From: JBKHXU01 sp046565865
Lineage (GTDB): Bacteria > Pseudomonadota > Gammaproteobacteria > Acidiferrobacterales > Sulfurifustaceae
DNA length: 14,870 nt
Direction of reading: 5' to 3'
NCBI GenBank assembly: GCA_046565865.1
Contig: JBKHXU010000088.1
Location: 1-14,870 of the forward strand
Shown: one piece after another, positions 13,898 through 14,870 of the stretch
Layout: each line of letters begins with the position of its first letter
How positions within the stretch are numbered: position 1 is the first letter of the stretch
Notes under the pieces: model-generated
The model's input: the letters and a program-made list of their open reading frames with translations, nothing else
The model's database searches: none
Told to the model about the DNA's origin: nothing
Position numbers and translations under genes: made by a program

Positions 13898-14870
13898 GCA
13901 AGAATGATTGTGGAGTTACGCACCCGCTCAAAGTGCACTTGACGAGTGTTTCGGCGCTCGCGCGAAAGTTTCTGGAAGGAAATCCAGCTGCTGACGAAGC
14001 GGCTCTCGCCGGGCTGCTGCACGATCTCGGTAAATACGGAGATCGTTTCCAGTTACGCTTACAAGGAAAAGATTCGGGGCTCGACCACTGGTCGCAGGGG
14101 GCCTGGTTCGCGCTGTCGAAGTACCGAGCCATTGCCGCCGCATTGGCAATTCAGGGACACCACGTCGGTTTGCAGTATTTAAGCAACTCGGAATTGAAGA
14201 AGCTCAAGCTCGAAGAGCTCGTATCGAACCACCCATTCCAGTTGCGGCTCAGTGAATCGAGCATCGAAGTACTGGAAAACCGATTCGAACAGGACGGTCT
14301 GGCGGCACATGCTGTTCCCGCAACGGTGCTGGGAAACAGCACCGATAGCCGTGTAGACCGCATGCTCGATGTGCGCATGCTGTTTTCAGCGCTGGTGGAC
14401 GCGGACTTTCTCGATACCGAAGCACACTTCCATGGTGATGCCAATGGGAAATGTCCGCGCGAGCCTGGGCCGCCGTTGAATGCCGAGAAGGCACTGGAAG
14501 TTCTGCTCGGCGAGATCGCCAACAAACAGAAGACAACCAAGGCAGCGCTCGCAGTGGCAACTGTGCGGAAGTCACTGTTGGAGGATTGCTTAAATTCCGC
14601 CTCGGGCGACACCGGTCTATTTACATTGACTGCCCCGACGGGCAGCGGAAAGACACTTGCCATGCTGGCCTTTGCCCTCAAGCATGCAATCGCACACAAC
14701 CTGCGACGGGTAGTAATGGTCATTCCCTATCTTTCGATCATCGAACAGACAGCGGCTATCTATCGCGATCTGTTCGCACCTGTCTTTGGCGAATACTATG
14801 TTCTAGAGCATCACTCGCTGGCCGGCCCGCGAGAAGAACAGAGCAGGGCCGACAGCGAAGGCATGGGGCC
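13882..14870 (+). CDS. cas3: CRISPR-associated nuclease-helicase Cas3, 5' part (3' end outside window)
   Basis: The first 329 codons of a type I CRISPR effector that is recruited to Cascade-bound target DNA, then nicks and degrades it. The start MYLAHSKNDCGVTHPLKVHL is the normal Cas3 N-terminus, fixing the ATG at 13882; the frame is open back to 13816 but has no better start. The HD nuclease domain shows H5, LLHDLGKY (H47, D48, K51), DHWSQGA (D68, H69) and QGHHVGLQ (H93, H94). The helicase begins with TAPTGSGKT (Walker A, K257) and VVMVIPYLSIIEQTA (motif Ia). The frame has no break up to the window end. The compact HD domain and IPYLSIIEQ form recall subtypes I-C or I-G (formerly I-U), but the subtype cannot be fixed without the next genes. 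More A/T-ending codons than the housekeeping genes suggest acquisition by transfer. Confidence 0.9.
   Translation, partial: MYLAHSKNDCGVTHPLKVHLTSVSALARKFLEGNPAADEAALAGLLHDLGKYGDRFQLRLQGKDSGLDHWSQGAWFALSKYRAIAAALAIQGHHVGLQYLSNSELKKLKLEELVSNHPFQLRLSESSIEVLENRFEQDGLAAHAVPATVLGNSTDSRVDRMLDVRMLFSALVDADFLDTEAHFHGDANGKCPREPGPPLNAEKALEVLLGEIANKQKTTKAALAVATVRKSLLEDCLNSASGDTGLFTLTAPTGSGKTLAMLAFALKHAIAHNLRRVVMVIPYLSIIEQTAAIYRDLFAPVFGEYYVLEHHSLAGPREEQSRADSEGMG

Noticed and set aside
13641..13907. 88-codon plus-strand ORF before cas3
   Set aside because: No RBS, composition unlike a folded protein, and it overlaps the cas3 start in another frame.

Overview
The window is GC-rich proteobacterial chromosome, most likely from a gammaproteobacterium or a close relative. 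This rests on protein content and gene order: a metZ end, a divergent ppiB-lpxH / gltX-cysS block resembling the lpxH-ppiB / cysS neighbourhood of Escherichia coli, an ilvI-ilvH pair, and dispersed C-rich/G-rich hairpin repeats of a kind common in such genomes. The taxonomic call is inference; no rRNA or other marker is present.

Layout. 1-2882 (+): the 3' end of metZ (O-succinylhomoserine sulfhydrylase), a small coiled-coil/one-TM protein, a MOFRL-family glycerate 2-kinase and a putative lipoprotein that overlaps the kinase stop. 2843-4146 (-): ppiB followed by lpxH, whose 3' end overlaps the lipoprotein gene convergently. 4236-7093 (+): gltX and cysS, overlapping by 4 nt; a palindromic repeat forms the gltX C-terminus and supplies the cysS ribosome-binding site. 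7094-7254: an AT-rich promoter-like patch and a strong intrinsic terminator hairpin directly before ilvI, a possible attenuator. 7255-10091 (+): ilvI, ilvH and a periplasmic Cu/Zn superoxide dismutase gene, sodC.

From 10155 on, the content becomes accessory: a WYL-domain regulator whose C-terminus is again made from a repeat hairpin, a pRiA4b ORF-3-like protein, a 390-bp gap with two more repeat loci, a MNT-type nucleotidyltransferase with a small overlapping partner, a DUF433 antitoxin-like gene with a decayed DUF5615/PIN-like toxin, and a broken second copy of the nucleotidyltransferase/partner junction. At 13882 a CRISPR-associated cas3 (HD nuclease plus helicase) begins and runs off the window. 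No CRISPR array or other cas gene is visible.

The first 10 kb is ordinary housekeeping: methionine, branched-chain amino acid and aminoacyl-tRNA synthesis, lipid A synthesis, protein folding and oxidative defence. The last 4.7 kb looks like the edge of a defence/toxin-antitoxin island with several dead or dying modules. I see no clear new system. The points most worth a second look are the repeat elements recruited into coding ends and an RBS, the possible ilv attenuator, the duplicated nucleotidyltransferase-partner module, and whatever cas genes follow cas3.
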